Source: Flavobacteriaceae bacterium
GTDB lineage: Bacteria > Bacteroidota > Bacteroidia > Flavobacteriales > Flavobacteriaceae
Assembly: GCA_020347545.1 (NCBI GenBank)
Contig: CP070731.1
Coordinates: forward strand, 396,546 to 402,406
Reading direction: 5' to 3'
Length of the DNA stretch: 5,861 nt
The position numbers and the translations under genes are program-made. The notes under the pieces are model-generated. The model saw only the letters and a program-made list of their open reading frames with translations. It had not been told where the DNA came from and searched no databases. Shown in pieces: positions 4,281-5,861 of the stretch (the stretch's first letter is position 1; each line of letters opens with the position of its first letter).

Positions 4281-5861
4281 ATGAAAGTTAAATTAAGATT
4301 TTTGGTTCTCCTAATGATTCTTGTGAGCTTAAACTTGAGTGCTCAGGAATTACCTCCGGTTCAGAATTATCAGATTATCGATTATGAAGCAGGAAGGCAG
4401 AACTGGTCAGTAACACAATCATCCGACAAAAGCCTTTTTTTTGGAAATAATATAGGACTTCTAGAATTCAATGGTGGAGTTTGGCAATTGTACCCCTCAC
4501 CAAACGGAACCATAGTAAGGGCGGTTCACGAGAAGGATGGCCTGGTCTATTCTGGATGTTACATGGAGTTTGGATATTGGAAGCGTAATGAATTCGGAGG
4601 ACTTGCCTATCACTCGTTAACTGAAAAACTCTCAATAGAACTCAAAGATGATGAACACTTCTGGAATATTACATCCAGAGACGAATGGGTACTGTTCCAG
4701 TCATTGGATCGTATATACCTCTATAATTCAGACAATGAACAATTAAAAGTAATTGATCTGGTTACACCAAGAGCCAAAATATTTAATCTATCTAAAAATA
4801 TTTATTTTCAGAAAAGAAGTGGGGGCCTTTATTCCATTCAAAATGGAAAGGCGGTTCTTGAATCGGACTACCCTTTGTTCACAAAAAATTTTATTGTAGG
4901 ACTTTTTGAGCATGGAGAGGGGATACTTGTCCTTACTGAATCGGGAAAATTCTATTTTTGGACAGACGATGAAATAGTTTCCTGGGAAACTGATAATCTG
5001 GCACTCGGCCAGAATTCTTTTATCTATTGCAGCACCAAACTTCAGGACGGGAGTTTTGTTTTAGGTACGGTGTCCGAGGGGTATATACGACTTAACAACC
5101 AGGGAAAAATTATCGAAAGAGTAAATCAGGAAAAAGGCCTGGGAAATAATACTGTATTATCAGCTTTTGAGGATCTTGACAAGAACCTTTGGTTGGGCCT
5201 CGACAACGGAATAAGTGTTGTGAATTTAGAATCAGCTTTTAGGATTTTTGCTGACAATAAGGGGAAGTTAGGATCCATTTATGCTTCGTTGGAGAAGGAT
5301 GACCTTTTGTATTTAGGGACGAATCAAGGGCTTTATGTAAAGGAAAAGAGCCAATACAGTGGGTTTAATTTAATTGATGGCACCGCAGGGCAGGTATGGA
5401 GTTTGAAAGAAATTGACGGAAATGTCTTTTGCGGACATACCAATGGAACTTTTTTGATAAATGGAATTCAGGCGACTCAGGTTTATGATCAATCCGGTAC
5501 TTGGGACATTAAAATTGCAGTTGGAAGCGGAGATATTCTAATTCAGGGGAATTACAATGGGTTAAGTACGCTGGTCAAAAAGGATGGTAACTGGATTTTC
5601 AATAATAAAATTGAAGGATTTGATATTTCTTCAAAGTCATTTGATTTTTATGACGACAGGGGTGTGGTAGTAAATCACGAATTTAAAGGACTTTTTATAC
5701 TTGAACTTAATCAAGAGTTGAGTCAGGTCAAAAATTCAGTTTCAATAGAACCGGTAGGATACGACTCCAATGTGTTTCTATTTCAGAACAAAGTCAAATA
5801 TGCGTCAAATGAAGGTGTCTTTGATCTGGATCTGAAGAAGCATGAGCTTTTAAAAGATTCA
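4281..5861 (+). CDS. Beta-propeller sensor/regulator linked to polysaccharide use (N-terminal 527 residues; C-terminus beyond the window)
   Basis: The frame is open from the ATG at 4281 to the right edge. A Sec signal peptide (MKVKLRFLVLLMILVSLNLSAQ) probably ends at Ala21, so the following part is periplasmic. The mature part starts LPPVQNYQIIDYEAGRQNWSV and has repeated propeller blades of the two-component-regulator type: SLFFGNNIGLLEFNGGVW (51-68), DGSFVLGTVSEGYIRL (256-271), DKNLWLGLDNGISVVNL (300-316) and DDLLYLGTNQGLYV (340-353). Flavobacterial proteins with this N-terminus usually run to about 900 residues or more. They continue into a triple-tyrosine (Y_Y_Y) domain, a membrane helix and either a LuxR-type DNA-binding domain or a histidine kinase. 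Which end this one has cannot be seen. Its place directly after a GH16 gene on the same strand suggests it senses glucan oligosaccharides and controls the local locus, possibly including the dyads upstream of the GH16 gene. The propeller identity is strong; the ligand and output are inference. Confidence 0.88.
   Translation, partial: MKVKLRFLVLLMILVSLNLSAQELPPVQNYQIIDYEAGRQNWSVTQSSDKSLFFGNNIGLLEFNGGVWQLYPSPNGTIVRAVHEKDGLVYSGCYMEFGYWKRNEFGGLAYHSLTEKLSIELKDDEHFWNITSRDEWVLFQSLDRIYLYNSDNEQLKVIDLVTPRAKIFNLSKNIYFQKRSGGLYSIQNGKAVLESDYPLFTKNFIVGLFEHGEGILVLTESGKFYFWTDDEIVSWETDNLALGQNSFIYCSTKLQDGSFVLGTVSEGYIRLNNQGKIIERVNQEKGLGNNTVLSAFEDLDKNLWLGLDNGISVVNLESAFRIFADNKGKLGSIYASLEKDDLLYLGTNQGLYVKEKSQYSGFNLIDGTAGQVWSLKEIDGNVFCGHTNGTFLINGIQATQVYDQSGTWDIKIAVGSGDILIQGNYNGLSTLVKKDGNWIFNNKIEGFDISSKSFDFYDDRGVVVNHEFKGLFILELNQELSQVKNSVSIEPVGYDSNVFLFQNKVKYASNEGVFDLDLKKHELLKDS

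Overview
The window is AT-rich and looks like a Bacteroidota chromosome, most likely a marine-type member of the class Flavobacteriia. Four things support this. There is a GH16 laminarinase-like lipoprotein with a lineage-typical N-terminal half. It is followed by a secreted or membrane 'propeller' regulator of the kind that accompanies polysaccharide utilisation loci (PULs). Lipoprotein signals are followed by acidic, SDD-type residues. One well-placed promoter fits the flavobacterial TTG-N17-23-TAnnTTTG consensus, while Shine-Dalgarno sequences are weak or absent.

Layout. Positions 1-1018 (minus strand) hold the first 339 codons of a RhlE-like DEAD-box RNA helicase that leaves the window on the left; it carries DEVD instead of DEAD. 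An 87-bp divergent gap contains its probable promoter. Positions 1106-1651 (plus) encode a small lipoprotein of unknown function. It converges on, and overlaps by 4 bp at the stop codons, a DUF302 protein at 1648-2037 (minus). Positions 2038-2541 are about 500 bp of very AT-rich non-coding DNA with several dyads: a possible structured hairpin ending in a T-run, two identical copies of CTGTAAAACAG 162 bp apart, and a nested pair of inverted repeats. Positions 2542-4164 (plus) encode a complete lipoprotein with a PKD-like domain, a middle HFGVGP-type domain and a C-terminal GH16 catalytic domain with intact EIDIME. Positions 4281-5861 (plus) hold the first 527 codons of a secreted or membrane-anchored beta-propeller sensor that runs off the right edge.

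How the genes work together. The left half is ordinary housekeeping DNA plus two small genes of unknown role. The right half appears to be the edge of a beta-glucan (laminarin-like) utilisation locus: a surface enzyme that cuts beta-1,3-glucan, followed by a regulator whose periplasmic propeller probably senses the oligosaccharides released. SusC/SusD-type transport genes are not in the window; if this is a PUL they should lie to the right. I see no CRISPR array, tRNA, rRNA, insertion sequence or phage gene. No clearly new biological system is evident. The least explained part is the dyad-rich region upstream of the GH16 gene.
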